Made by a program: the position numbers and the translations under genes. Shown piece after piece: positions 9,970-18,214 of a stretch of 64,000 bases of DNA. Numbering within the stretch: the first letter of the stretch is position 1; each line of letters begins with the position of its first letter. Location: contig NZ_SIRE01000003.1 of NCBI RefSeq assembly GCF_004307995.1, positions 1-64,000 of the forward strand. The letters run 5' to 3'. A model generated the notes under the pieces. That model saw only the letters and a list, made by a program, of their open reading frames with translations. It ran no database searches and had not been told where the DNA came from. The stretch is from Paenibacillus thalictri (GTDB taxonomy: Bacteria > Bacillota > Bacilli > Paenibacillales > NBRC-103111).

Positions 9970-11361
9970 GTGCAGAATAATAAGCAACTTGTCGAGAATT
10001 TTCGAAGCCGTGGCGGATTTGGCCGCCTTTTCGATTTGTATCGTCAGAAGTTTGAGAGCTATGGAGCATTTGGCGCAGTGCTAATGCAGCCCACTAGAGA
10101 AGAGGAAAAAGCTCTGCGCGGTTTTCTTGGTGTCCGCTACAAGGGTTTTCGTTTTCCCGCCATCGACTTTGAAAAAGCGCTTAAAGAGGCAGGCTACTCC
10201 GTTTCACTGCTTGAAGTGTTGGAGTTATACTATGGCTGCAAACTTGCCACAAAACGTGAAAAAAAAGAGTTAAGGCTATCGGCCTGGATGGATCTCTTTG
10301 TTCAAGTAGAAAGAGATTTTATTAACCGATTCAACATTGCAGATACTGAATTGGAAACTTTTTTTCAAAAGACATTTAACTGGTTTCAAAGATTGAAGGA
10401 AGGAGAAGCCAGAGGTTATCAGGGTTTAATAATGCTTTTTAACAGAGGTTCAAACGTCTATTCCGATTTGTTAACATGTCTAAGTGCATTATGGTATTTA
10501 CTTATGAAGAAAGACGAAATGTTTAAAGAACGTGGAATCTCTACCGGTAAAATCAGATTGCCTATGTTCGCTGCGCATGTTACTGAGGATTCGCATGCCT
10601 TTGATAACAAAAATGCATTAGGAAGATTATTATGGAGTGCTCTTTATGATATAAGTAGTCAAAGTCTAGAACTAAACGAAAAACTTAATAACAAAGCTAC
10701 CACCATACCAGAATATTTGTTTGAACGTCAAATTTATAGGAATTTCGATATTTTGGATGATGACCTTAGTTCAATTTCACATGTTTTTGTACCGCAACTA
10801 GTTAAAGGTACTTCTCCCCGCACGTTAAATTTACGTGAAATCGAAGAGATAAAGCAATTTCCAACGTACTCGTCATTATACATTATTGAAAATCCTTCTA
10901 CTATTTCTTATCTGGTTGATGAAACTATTCACTTTCTAAGTTTTAATGGATTTTCATTAGAGCAACTTCCATCGGATTTTCCGATTCTCCTTTGCACTAT
11001 AGGACAGGCAAGAACTGCTTCTAAAGTATTTATAGAGAAGTGTCTTGAAACAAACCCTAGCTGCATTATTTACTACTCTGGGGATCTTGATGTTCCAGGC
11101 ATTCAAATGTTAAATAATATGAAGGAGCAGTTCTCAGCAGAATTTTACGCTTGGCGTATGGATGCTTCTATATATCGTAATTACGTTGCACCTAGAAGCA
11201 AACCTTTATCCGATGTAGACTTGAAAATCCTTCAAGATTTAGAGAGCGGTTTAGTACAAGAAATGGTGCAGATTAAAGCAAAAGTTTATCAGGAGTTATT
11301 TGGAAAAGAACTAAGGAACGATTGGATTAAAGTACTATCTTTAGAAGCTTCTAAAACATAA
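9970..11361 (+). CDS. jetD: Wadjet nuclease subunit JetD (DUF2399/TIGR02679-like, Toprim fold)
   Basis: Toprim-type nuclease of the Wadjet complex, related to the topoisomerase VI A subunit, which cuts the plasmid DNA captured by JetABC. Length 463 residues. The Toprim motifs are visible: the catalytic Glu in IIENPS at residue 307 and the Gly-Asp-Leu-Asp motif at 371-374 in YYSGDLDVPG. The start is GTG at 9970, preceded by AGAGGTG about ten bases upstream. A 229-base gap separates it from jetC, unlike the overlapping jetABC genes, so it may have some independent expression. It is intact, and the four subunits together form a complete system. Confidence 0.9.
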   Translation: MQNNKQLVENFRSRGGFGRLFDLYRQKFESYGAFGAVLMQPTREEEKALRGFLGVRYKGFRFPAIDFEKALKEAGYSVSLLEVLELYYGCKLATKREKKELRLSAWMDLFVQVERDFINRFNIADTELETFFQKTFNWFQRLKEGEARGYQGLIMLFNRGSNVYSDLLTCLSALWYLLMKKDEMFKERGISTGKIRLPMFAAHVTEDSHAFDNKNALGRLLWSALYDISSQSLELNEKLNNKATTIPEYLFERQIYRNFDILDDDLSSISHVFVPQLVKGTSPRTLNLREIEEIKQFPTYSSLYIIENPSTISYLVDETIHFLSFNGFSLEQLPSDFPILLCTIGQARTASKVFIEKCLETNPSCIIYYSGDLDVPGIQMLNNMKEQFSAEFYAWRMDASIYRNYVAPRSKPLSDVDLKILQDLESGLVQEMVQIKAKVYQELFGKELRNDWIKVLSLEASKT

Positions 11362-11723
11362 GTAGTGGAACCTACAGATGGAAGAATAAATTCGATTTAT
11401 GTTCGGAATAGGCGAGCGAAAATCTGTGATTAGGCAGATGTACTTGAATTCTGATGGAAATCGACAGTAGCTTATTACCCAATTAGTGATTAATGTATTG
11501 TTGAAGCAATTGCGCTATTAAGCAAGGATTTAACTATACTTTGTTAGGACCAGGTGATCTAGAGGGCAGTTGATGAAACTACGTATGGTCGTTTTTTTTC
11601 AGTATCCATTGAACGATCTTAATGATGTAATAGACTAGGTAAATCGGTGGCACTGCCCAACTTATCAACGTAGTGATAATAATTTTGTAGACGATATAAT
11701 TCGATATGGAAGTAAAGAAGAGA
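11362..11723. other. Gene-free stretch after jetD
   Basis: About 360 bases with stops in all frames and no recognisable gene, tRNA or strong promoter. No clear jetD terminator is seen. It leads into the right-hand direct repeat and is probably relict island DNA. Confidence 0.4.
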
Positions 11724-11905
11724 TGGTCACATTTTTGGTCACACTTTCTCATTTCCGAGCGCCGCGGCGCAATCTATCGTAGAACCACCGAATTCAAAAA
11801 AGCCTTGTCCCACAAGGCTTTCCTACTCTCTTTCCTTAACGTACAATACCCCATCTCTCCACTGGCAGCGATGAGGTCAGGGGTTCGATCCCCCAGGCTC
11901 CACCA
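11724..11905 (+). repeat. Right direct repeat of Wadjet island with tRNA-Ala 3' end
   Basis: The uninterrupted copy of the repeat found split at 1011-1088 and 2467-2553. It opens with the integrase-tail-like stretch. It then holds a hairpin (AAAGCCTTG ... CAAGGCTTT near 11797-11821), the CCTTAACGTACAATACCCC lead, and from 11862 a nearly perfect tRNA-Ala(GGC) 3' half: CTGGCAG loop, GAGGTCAGGGGTTCGATC and AGGCTCCACCA ending at 11905. The tRNA 5' half is missing. This is the layout of an attachment site left beside an integrase gene. Confidence 0.7.
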
Positions 11906-11920
11906 AATAAAAACGTTGTA

Positions 11921-11946
11921 GCACCGGGATTTCCCGGTGCTTTTTG
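11921..11946 (+). terminator. Terminator after the right tRNA-Ala scar
   Basis: GCACCGGGA, a two-base loop, TCCCGGTGC and TTTTT: a strong rho-independent terminator placed as it would be behind a tRNA gene. Confidence 0.85.
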
Positions 11947-12462
11947 ATTTTGTGGCGGCTCCGCCAACCTGTTGTTGCGGTCAAAAATTTGCTCATTAAG
12001 GTCCGCCATACATAACCATCATAACGGTAGAGATGTCGTTTTTTTATTATGTATAGATTACAGATTGATCTTGAATGAGAGCGATACGTAAATCGGGTCG
12101 CCAAATGGAGGTGCTTGAGTCTCCGCTTTTGCGAGAGGTCCTCGCTGATCGCGCTGAGCAAGCTGCGAAAAAATATAGAAAACATAAACCAACCTGACAC
12201 ATAGTTGTCAGATTGGTTGTTTTATACTAAACTCATTCTAATTGTAGGAGTGATTCATAATGAATCAAGACGAATCCATCGTAAAGCATCTGAGCGAACG
12301 TAACGAACCCGCCCTGTCGAAGAACTTCTTTCTTTCACGTTAGCAGGCATAAGCGCGGTCACGACAAATGCTGCAGAATTATCCAGAAGAGGAATATGAA
12401 CGGGCGTTTTCGGGTGATTTTTGAATATTACTAGCCTAAGGACAAAGTAAGGGGGGATCTGT
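11946..12462. other. Relict DNA with two tiny ORFs
   Basis: Two short plus-strand frames are visible. The first, at 12075-12197, has 40 codons, is rich in Glu, Arg and Lys (ending AEQAAKKYRKHKPT), and runs into the terminator at 12187. The second, at 12260-12343, begins MNQDESIVKHLSERNEPALSK. Both look like ends of lost genes and I assign no function. A possible further tRNA-Ala tail (AAGGTCCGCCATA) lies near 11999-12011. Confidence 0.35.
12187..12223 (+). terminator. Rho-independent terminator
   Basis: AACCAA and TGACA on the left pair with TGTCA and TTGGTT on the right around a short loop, with a two-base internal mismatch, followed by GTTTTAT. It ends the small relict frame at 12075-12197. 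Confidence 0.7.
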
Positions 12463-12882
12463 GTGGGTCAGATTGAAAATACTAAGGTAGCCGCTGTATT
12501 TGAACATTATCCGATAAATATACAGAAGAAGCTGCTTTTTCTCCGGCAGCTTATTTTGGATACTGGATCAGAGACAGATGGGGTTGATTCCGTGGAAGAG
12601 ACATTAAAATGGGGTGAACCTAGTTACGTCACGGAAACAGGGAGCACCATTAGAATCGGTTGGAAAAAGTCGAATCCAAGTCAGTATGCCCTGTATTTTA
12701 ATTGCAGAACGAAACTGGTTGAGACTTTCAGGGAGATCTATTGTGATAAATTTATATTTGAAGGAAACCGAGCCATTGTGTTCAATGAAGAGGACAACGT
12801 ATTAGTAGATGAATTAAAGCAATGCATTTCAGTATCCCTCACTTACCATACTCGGAAGCATCTCCTTATGCTAGGATTATGA
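12463..12882 (+). CDS. DUF1801 domain-containing protein
   Basis: A 139-residue soluble protein of the DUF1801 family (YdhG/YjhX-like small alpha-beta proteins). The typical features are present: the opening in which a pair of helices precedes a LKWGEPSYV segment, then the RIGWKKSNPSQYALYFNC strand region. The molecular role of the family is not established; members often sit beside regulators or repair genes. The start is GTG at 12463 with an AAGGGGGG ribosome site about ten bases upstream. Neighbouring DNA is debris, so it is a lone gene. A tRNA-Ala fragment follows directly at 12891. Confidence 0.82.
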   Translation: MGQIENTKVAAVFEHYPINIQKKLLFLRQLILDTGSETDGVDSVEETLKWGEPSYVTETGSTIRIGWKKSNPSQYALYFNCRTKLVETFREIYCDKFIFEGNRAIVFNEEDNVLVDELKQCISVSLTYHTRKHLLMLGL

Positions 12883-12890
12883 TCACATCC

Positions 12891-12922
12891 CTGGCAGCGA
12901 TAAGGGCAGGGGTTCACCCGCA
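12891..12922 (+). repeat. tRNA-Ala 3' fragment
   Basis: CTGGCAGCGATAAGGGCAGG followed by GGTTC matches the anticodon loop, variable region and T arm of a tRNA-Ala(GGC), then degenerates. It lies nine bases after the DUF1801 stop. Probably an old integration scar. Confidence 0.55.
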
Positions 12923-13007
12923 CGGAGGTATCGGCATCGAAATTTCGCTATAGAAGGCAGCCATTCCGTATTAGACAATAAGGCTATTTAAAAAATAGGA
13001 GAATATC

Positions 13008-13577
13008 ATGTCCTGGAGCAAATTGAAGCAGCAATTGGAGAGCTTTCTCAGTCCTACGTTGCAAGGGAAAGTGGAGTACCGTGCAACCGGCTATCGTTAT
13101 TTGCCCGATAAAGCAGGGATTTGTTATATCGCGGTTGATAAAAAAAATATACTGAACATGAGTGATGCGACTACCTTAATCAAATGGTATCAATCGGAGC
13201 AGGAAATAAAAAACGACTCCGGTATCGATATTCCGATCAGTCGTGAACAAATAGAAGTTGTAAGAAGTAATATGGAAGGGAAGATTCCGGAAGATCGTTT
13301 AATCGTTATTGCGCGAAGCAGAGCAATATCCGAATTAGCAAAGGAGCTTCTGGCAGCACAATCTTCACTCAGTAAATCCGATTTTATGGTTGCAGCCACT
13401 AAGTTTTTATCCTCGTCTATTGAGGAAAGCATCGAAAGTAAGGATATGTTATTGAATATTTTGGCATTGATGGACAGACGAGTTGGAAAAAAACGAATGT
13501 TAAACATGTCCGATAAAATCAAACTAAAACATCCGGCTGTGCAATATTTTTTTGAACTAAGGCTTGGCACGTTCTAA
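13008..13577 (+). CDS. SF0329-family protein
   Basis: A 189-residue protein whose opening (MSWSKLKQQLESFLSP, then VEYRATGYRYLPDKAG and CYIAVDKKNILNM) matches the SF0329 family found in enterics and Bacillota. The family has no established function. The sequence shows an alpha-beta N-terminal half and a helical C-terminal half (about residues 100-185) ending with KHPAVQYFFELR. No signal peptide or membrane segment is present. The start ATG has AGGAGAATATC upstream. A terminator follows, so it is a single-gene unit. Confidence 0.78.
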   Translation: MSWSKLKQQLESFLSPTLQGKVEYRATGYRYLPDKAGICYIAVDKKNILNMSDATTLIKWYQSEQEIKNDSGIDIPISREQIEVVRSNMEGKIPEDRLIVIARSRAISELAKELLAAQSSLSKSDFMVAATKFLSSSIEESIESKDMLLNILALMDRRVGKKRMLNMSDKIKLKHPAVQYFFELRLGTF

Positions 13578-13618
13578 ACGGCATTTTCAATACAGGTAGA
13601 GATTTAAGGTATGAAAGG

Positions 13619-13652
13619 AACGTCACCATTTAAATGTGGTGGCGTTTTTTTA
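13619..13652 (+). terminator. Terminator of the SF0329-family gene
   Basis: AACG and CACCA pair with TGGTG and CGTT across an eight-base AT-rich loop, followed by seven T residues. Confidence 0.8.
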
Positions 13653-13740
13653 TGCGGTTTGGCCTGGGGGGCGAATCCCGGGGGCCAGTCCCCCCGAAAA
13701 ACCATGTCCGAAAATGGCCAGATCTTTTTGGGCAACATGA

Positions 13741-13746
13741 TATAAT
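13741..13746 (+). promoter_or_regulatory. Probable -10 box of the ada/alkA-ogt operon
   Basis: A perfect TATAAT lies 31 bases before the GTG start at 13777. The -35 region (around 13718-13723) is poor, which is expected for a promoter that depends on an activator such as methylated Ada. An Ada box could not be identified by eye. Confidence 0.45.
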
Positions 13747-13776
13747 AAAACCAGGTTAAGAAAGAGGTGACCAAAG

Positions 13777-15237
13777 GTGACGGATAACAAAGATGCTCTG
13801 TATGCAGCGTTTAAGGCAAAAGACGCACGTTTCGACGGACGCTTTTTTGTAGGCGTATCGTCTACCGGAATTTATTGCCGCCCCGTGTGCCGGGCCAAGC
13901 AGCCGAAGCCGGAAAACTGCACTTTTTATGCCACTGCAGCGGCAGCGGAGCAAGCGGGATACCGTCCATGCCTTTTATGCAGGCCGGAGCTTGCTCCTGG
14001 CACTTCAGTCACCGACGCTACCGCTAATTTAGTGTACCGGGCTGCAAGAATGTTAGAAGAAAGCAGCGGCAGCGGGCAAAGTTTAGAAGAAATAGCCGGG
14101 CGGCTTGGCTGCACGGACCGGCATTTGCGGCGTGTTTTTACAGCAGAATATCATGTGTCGCCGGTTCAGTATTTGCAAACATGCAGACTGCTCCTTGCCA
14201 AAAACCTGCTCACAGACACAGATTTGCCGGTACTGGAAGTGGCGATGGCGGCGGGTTTTGGCAGCTTGCGTCGTTTCAACGGCCTTTTTAAAAAACAGTA
14301 TAAGCTTTCGCCTACGGCCTTACGAAAACGGGCTGTAGAAGAAAAAAAGCATAAAGATAACGTTACTTTAGCATTGAGCTACCGCCCGCCTTATCTTTGG
14401 GACGAAATGCTGCATTTTTTGGCCGGACGCGCCATTGCAGGAGTAGAAGTTGTAAAAAACGGCGAATACATGCGTACCGTGCATTTGGTAAACGCAGATG
14501 GAAAACCCGTATATGGTTGGGTGCGGGTGGGGCATGATCCGAAAAAGTATGCATTAAGCGTTACCGTGAGCGAAACGTTACTGCCGATACTGCCGCAAGT
14601 ATTGGCACGGATCCGACATCTTTTTGACTTATATTGCGACCCGGGTGCGGTGTATGAAACACTTCAGGTAATGAACGGCGTTCGACCCGGGCTTTGTGTT
14701 TTGGGAGCCCGTGTGCCTGGGTGCTTTAATGCTTTTGAAATGGCGGTGCGGACGGTGCTGGGACAGCAAATTACAGTGAAAGCGGCAAGCACGTTGGCAT
14801 CAAGGATTGTCCAAACTTACGGCGTGCCTATACAAACCGCGATTGAGGGATTGACCCATATTTTTCCTTTACCCGAAGATCTCTTGTCCTTAGGCGGAGC
14901 GATTGAAGACCACTTCGGAGTGTTAGGTGTTACCGCTGCACGGTCAAATACGATTTATGAACTGGTACGAGCATTCGTACAGGGGGAAATTGATTTTGAC
15001 CTTCCGGCCCAGCCGGAGGAAGAGATGAAAAAGCTGATGGCGATTCGTGGTATCGGAAGTTGGACAGCGCAGTACATCGCGATGCGTGCTATGGAATGGC
15101 CGGACGCTTTCCTTGAAACAGATGCGGGCGTCAAAAAAGCATTACAGCCCTACACATCAAAGGAACTGCTGAAAATGGCGGAAGCGTGGCGGCCGTGGCG
15201 CAGTTATGCCACCGTCAACCTTTGGAACACACTATAA
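13777..15237 (+). CDS. Ada-type regulator fused to AlkA 3-methyladenine DNA glycosylase
   Basis: A 486-residue adaptive-response protein joining damage sensing with base excision. Residues 1-80 form the Ada methyl-phosphotriester domain with the four zinc cysteines C34, C38, C65 and C68; one cysteine accepts the methyl group and turns the protein into an activator. Residues 85-190 form an AraC-type double helix-turn-helix. Residues 195-486 are AlkA-like, with the helix-hairpin-helix IRGIGSWTAQYIAMRAM and the catalytic Asp in FLETDAG at 449. The guanine methyltransferase domain of classical Ada is absent and is supplied by the next gene, ogt. The start is GTG at 13777 with AAGAGGTG upstream. 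The pair is probably one operon induced by alkylation damage. Confidence 0.92.
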   Translation: MTDNKDALYAAFKAKDARFDGRFFVGVSSTGIYCRPVCRAKQPKPENCTFYATAAAAEQAGYRPCLLCRPELAPGTSVTDATANLVYRAARMLEESSGSGQSLEEIAGRLGCTDRHLRRVFTAEYHVSPVQYLQTCRLLLAKNLLTDTDLPVLEVAMAAGFGSLRRFNGLFKKQYKLSPTALRKRAVEEKKHKDNVTLALSYRPPYLWDEMLHFLAGRAIAGVEVVKNGEYMRTVHLVNADGKPVYGWVRVGHDPKKYALSVTVSETLLPILPQVLARIRHLFDLYCDPGAVYETLQVMNGVRPGLCVLGARVPGCFNAFEMAVRTVLGQQITVKAASTLASRIVQTYGVPIQTAIEGLTHIFPLPEDLLSLGGAIEDHFGVLGVTAARSNTIYELVRAFVQGEIDFDLPAQPEEEMKKLMAIRGIGSWTAQYIAMRAMEWPDAFLETDAGVKKALQPYTSKELLKMAEAWRPWRSYATVNLWNTL

Positions 15238-15291
15238 GCGAACGCTTACGAAGCCCGTTTTGCTGACGCAAAACTTTTAGGAGGCAGGAAC

Positions 15292-15831
15292 ATGTATTAT
15301 CGGACAACTTATCCGTCACCCGTAGGAATCATTACACTTGCATCTAATGAAAGCGGTCTTGTTGGCGCATGGATTGAAGGACAAAAGTATCACGGGGCTA
15401 CTATACCTGAAGATACGATAGAGCACGGCGACATGCCGCTATTTGATACTGTAAAAAAATGGCTGGACAAATATTTTGCGGGCGAGAAACCGGACATTTC
15501 GGAATTGCCGCTCCGTCCTATTGGCAGCGGGTTCCGTCAAGAGGTATGGAGCATCTTATGTGAAATACCATACGGCGAGGTAATCACTTATGGCGACATT
15601 GCCAAAAAAATGGCGGCAAAGATGAACAAGGAGAGTATGTCTAGCCAAGCGGTAGGTGGAGCTGTTGGGCATAATCCGATTTCAATCATCGTTCCTTGCC
15701 ACCGAGTTGTAGGTTCAAACGGCAGCTTGACGGGGTACGCCGGGGGTGTTCATACCAAGGTAAAATTGCTTGAGTTGGAGGGTGCCGATATGTCGGGTTT
15801 GTTTGTGCCCACTAAAGGTACAGCCCTTTGA
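15292..15831 (+). CDS. ogt: Methylated-DNA--[protein]-cysteine S-methyltransferase
   Basis: Suicide repair enzyme that takes the methyl group from O6-methylguanine (and O4-methylthymine) in DNA. Length 179 residues. The active-site motif VPCHRVVG is intact with the acceptor Cys at residue 136, preceded by the helix-turn-helix EIPYGEVITYGDIA that handles the minor groove. An extra internal segment (KMNKESMSSQ) lengthens it slightly. It begins 54 bases after the glycosylase fusion gene, with a strong AGGAGG site, and is probably co-transcribed with it as the missing third activity of the Ada response. A terminator lies at 15966-15995. Confidence 0.94.
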   Translation: MYYRTTYPSPVGIITLASNESGLVGAWIEGQKYHGATIPEDTIEHGDMPLFDTVKKWLDKYFAGEKPDISELPLRPIGSGFRQEVWSILCEIPYGEVITYGDIAKKMAAKMNKESMSSQAVGGAVGHNPISIIVPCHRVVGSNGSLTGYAGGVHTKVKLLELEGADMSGLFVPTKGTAL

Positions 15832-15926
15832 ATTGAAAAGACGGCGCAGGGGTGAATAGGAGTCCGGCTACAGTGGATGCCGAAAACCAAAGGCCAGCGA
15901 GAACAGGTTTCCTATATCCGCGGCTT

Positions 15927-15955
15927 GGTCAGGGTTCGTTCCACTATGATCCATA
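15927..15955 (+). repeat. tRNA-Ala 3' fragment
   Basis: GGTCAGGGTTCGTTCC and then CTATGATCCATA resemble the T arm and acceptor end of tRNA-Ala with several changes, followed directly by a terminator. One of about ten such fragments in the window. Confidence 0.45.
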
Positions 15956-15965
15956 AAAAGGAAAC

Positions 15966-15995
15966 AACGTCGCCATTATCCTGAGGCGACGTTTT
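15966..15995. terminator. Bidirectional terminator between ogt and dhaKL
   Basis: AACGTCGCC, a ten-base loop, GGCGACGTT and then T. It can serve the rightward ogt operon and the leftward kinase gene. Confidence 0.7.
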
Positions 15996-16048
15996 GGGCA
16001 TTCGGAGCCCGGAAGAGGAACAATGCCGGGGTTCCGTTTCTGTCAAAC

Positions 16049-17806
16049 TTATTTTAAGGAACGAGAGAGCTCAGTGAAAATGACTCCCAGACTGTAGGCC
16101 CCCGCGTCGGGAAAACCGAGGCTTCTTTCACCTACGACACCGGCACGTCCCATTCGAGCCACGATCTCTTTGGTTTTTTCTGCACCTTCGACAGCAGCAG
16201 CCGCTCCTTTTTCAAATGCAGTCTTAAAATCCTCGCCCGCCGCTTCGCTTGCGATCCATGATTGAACACAAGGCACCAGCGCATCCACGAGAGTTTTATC
16301 GCCGACTACGGCTCCTCTTCCAAATGAGCGCTCACCCGTAGCTTGTATGCCTTGAACAGCAGCCTGCAGCATATAGGCAAACTCTCCGACAGATAGTTCA
16401 AGTTTCCCGTCAGCTGCTTTACCGGCAGCCCGGAAGGCTGATCCCCAGATCGGGCCGGACGCACCGCCGCAATATTCCATAATGACCATGGAACAAGCAT
16501 GCAGAAAAGTTCCGATATTCAATTGAGGCTGACTTAAAATTTCGCTCCACTCTCGTTTTAACTGCTTGAATCCCTTGGCGACGCTCATGCCGAAATCACC
16601 ATCGCCTGCATGCGAATCCAACTCACAGAAGGGGACTTCATTTTTGATAATGACTTCGCTCATTTTATCGACAAGATAGATCATGTTATCCAGGGAAAGG
16701 GTATCGTCTTTAACGATTGCGTATGTTTCCGATGTCTCTGTCTCGAAGGAAACAGGTTTTGTTTCGTCGTTATCGACAAGTTCGACGTACGCTGCACGCT
16801 CCACTGGGCCATCCACTTTGAAAGCCGGCGTTATACATTCTCGGGATAGCAGCGTCTTCAGTTCCTCGTCCAGCTTCATTACCGTCAAGGAAACTCCTGC
16901 CATATCGATACTCGTCATGTAATTACCGACAAAGATGCGGTACACGGGAATCGTTCTACGCTGTATTTCCCGCATAACCGAATTGTTAAATACATAGAGC
17001 TCTTGTAATGGAGTTGCCCCAAAGCCATTGACCAGGATGGCAATTTCTGCGATTTCATCCTTATGTATTGCCAGATCATTCAGGAGGTCGGTTGTCATTC
17101 GTTCTGCCAATTCGTCGGCCGAGATCATGGTTTCCCTTCTGATTCCCGGCTCTCCATGAATGCCGACACCGTATTCGATCTCATCTTCACCTAATGCGAA
17201 AGTAGGTGTTCCTTTGGCGGGGACGATACATGAAGTAAATGCGGCACCAATGCTTCGTACGTTTGCTGCTGCTTTTTCCGCTGCTTCTTTAACCTGCTTG
17301 AGATCCCGGCCTTCTTCGGCCGCCGCTCCGGCGATTTTATGAACCAGTATGGTTCCTGCAACACCGCGGCGCCCTACGGTATATAAGCTGTCTTTGACAG
17401 CGATATCGTCGTCCACCCGGACGTATTCTACCTGGATGCCTTCTTCTTGCGCTAATGCCGCGCCATTTTTGAAGTTCATCATGTCGCCGCTGTAATTTTT
17501 AATAATCATCAGCGTGCCTTTGCGACTGGCAGTTGCTTTGAGTGCCTGATACACCTGGATCTGGGAGGGAGAAGCGAATACATCACCGCATACTGCGGCA
17601 TCCAACATTCCTTTCCCTACAAACCCTGCATGTGCGGGTTCATGTCCACTGCCTCCGCCGCTGATTAAACTTACTTTGTTTTCATTAATTGTTTTTTTCT
17701 TGATGATTTTATGTTTTTTCAGAAACTCCAGTTCCGGATGCGCCATGACCATTCCGTTACACATTTCCATTACGAGATTCTCGGGATTGTTCAACAATTT
17801 CTTCAT
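16049..17806 (-). CDS. dhaKL: ATP-dependent dihydroxyacetone kinase, DhaK-DhaL fusion
   Basis: One-chain kinase of the Citrobacter/eukaryote type that converts dihydroxyacetone to dihydroxyacetone phosphate with ATP. I place the start at ATG 17806, which has a GAGGGGGT ribosome site seven bases away and gives 585 residues; 28 upstream codons in the same frame overlap the promoter. The DhaK half (about 1-330) has SGGGSGHEPAHAGFVG with the substrate-contacting His55, the Asp in NYSGDMMNF and the His that binds the substrate covalently at 217 in GVGIHGEPG. The DhaL half (about 370-585) has the magnesium-binding DSHAGDGDFG and the GGASGPIWGSAF loop. No phosphotransferase partner is seen, consistent with ATP use. 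Monocistronic. Confidence 0.93.
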   Translation of the reverse strand: MKKLLNNPENLVMEMCNGMVMAHPELEFLKKHKIIKKKTINENKVSLISGGGSGHEPAHAGFVGKGMLDAAVCGDVFASPSQIQVYQALKATASRKGTLMIIKNYSGDMMNFKNGAALAQEEGIQVEYVRVDDDIAVKDSLYTVGRRGVAGTILVHKIAGAAAEEGRDLKQVKEAAEKAAANVRSIGAAFTSCIVPAKGTPTFALGEDEIEYGVGIHGEPGIRRETMISADELAERMTTDLLNDLAIHKDEIAEIAILVNGFGATPLQELYVFNNSVMREIQRRTIPVYRIFVGNYMTSIDMAGVSLTVMKLDEELKTLLSRECITPAFKVDGPVERAAYVELVDNDETKPVSFETETSETYAIVKDDTLSLDNMIYLVDKMSEVIIKNEVPFCELDSHAGDGDFGMSVAKGFKQLKREWSEILSQPQLNIGTFLHACSMVIMEYCGGASGPIWGSAFRAAGKAADGKLELSVGEFAYMLQAAVQGIQATGERSFGRGAVVGDKTLVDALVPCVQSWIASEAAGEDFKTAFEKGAAAAVEGAEKTKEIVARMGRAGVVGERSLGFPDAGAYSLGVIFTELSRSLK

Positions 17807-17874
17807 TTGCGTTACCCCCTCATTTGAACATGGACAAAGTCCGATTCGGCACTGATCTCCTATCATTATATTAA

Positions 17875-17903
17875 AGTATAAGCACCTCATGGTAAACGGA
17901 CAA
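17875..17903 (-). promoter_or_regulatory. Sigma-A promoter of dhaKL
   Basis: Read on the minus strand: TTGTCC (17898-17903), 17-base spacer, TATACT (17875-17880). It lies about 70 bases upstream of the chosen start and overlaps the longer frame, which supports the shorter start. Confidence 0.7.
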
Positions 17904-18059
17904 AAAGCGCAGTGCCAAAAAAACGTGCTGCGCTTGCGAAATTAATTTTAAATATCGGACGTCTTTCAGACCAAGCGTTGGAAACATGGCTTCGGAAAAT
18001 ATTGAAAATCATAAGTTGGCTAGCGCATGCTCTCCGTGATAGTTTCTTTTTAGCCATAT

Positions 18060-18102
18060 GGGGTCTTAGCTCAGTTGGGAAGGCGCATCGCTGGCAGCGA
18101 TG
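18060..18102 (+). repeat. tRNA-Ala(GGC) 5' half
   Basis: GGGGTCTTAGCTCAGTTGGG, AAGGCG and the arm CATCGCTGGCAGCGATG form the acceptor strand, D arm and complete anticodon arm of a tRNA-Ala with anticodon GGC. The sequence then departs, so no T arm or CCA end follows. The missing 3' end reappears in decayed form at 19346-19368, beyond the cupin/HxlR gene pair. Not a functional tRNA as it stands. Confidence 0.75.
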
Positions 18103-18214
18103 GTCTACACACGTGGAGTGCCTATGCTTCTATCCACCATCCGAAAGCCATTGCAAGCTCGCTTGTGAACGTAGACAAGCAAGTACGTCTCGGGAGCGGC
18201 GGCAGGATCTGAAC

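Noticed and set aside
11877-12200. Minus-strand frame of 107 codons after the Wadjet repeat
   Set aside because: It reads through the tRNA-Ala tail and two terminators in reverse; composition is that of non-coding DNA.
18060-18135. Functional tRNA-Ala(GGC) gene
   Set aside because: Only the 5' half folds; after the anticodon arm no T arm, acceptor partner or CCA end follows.
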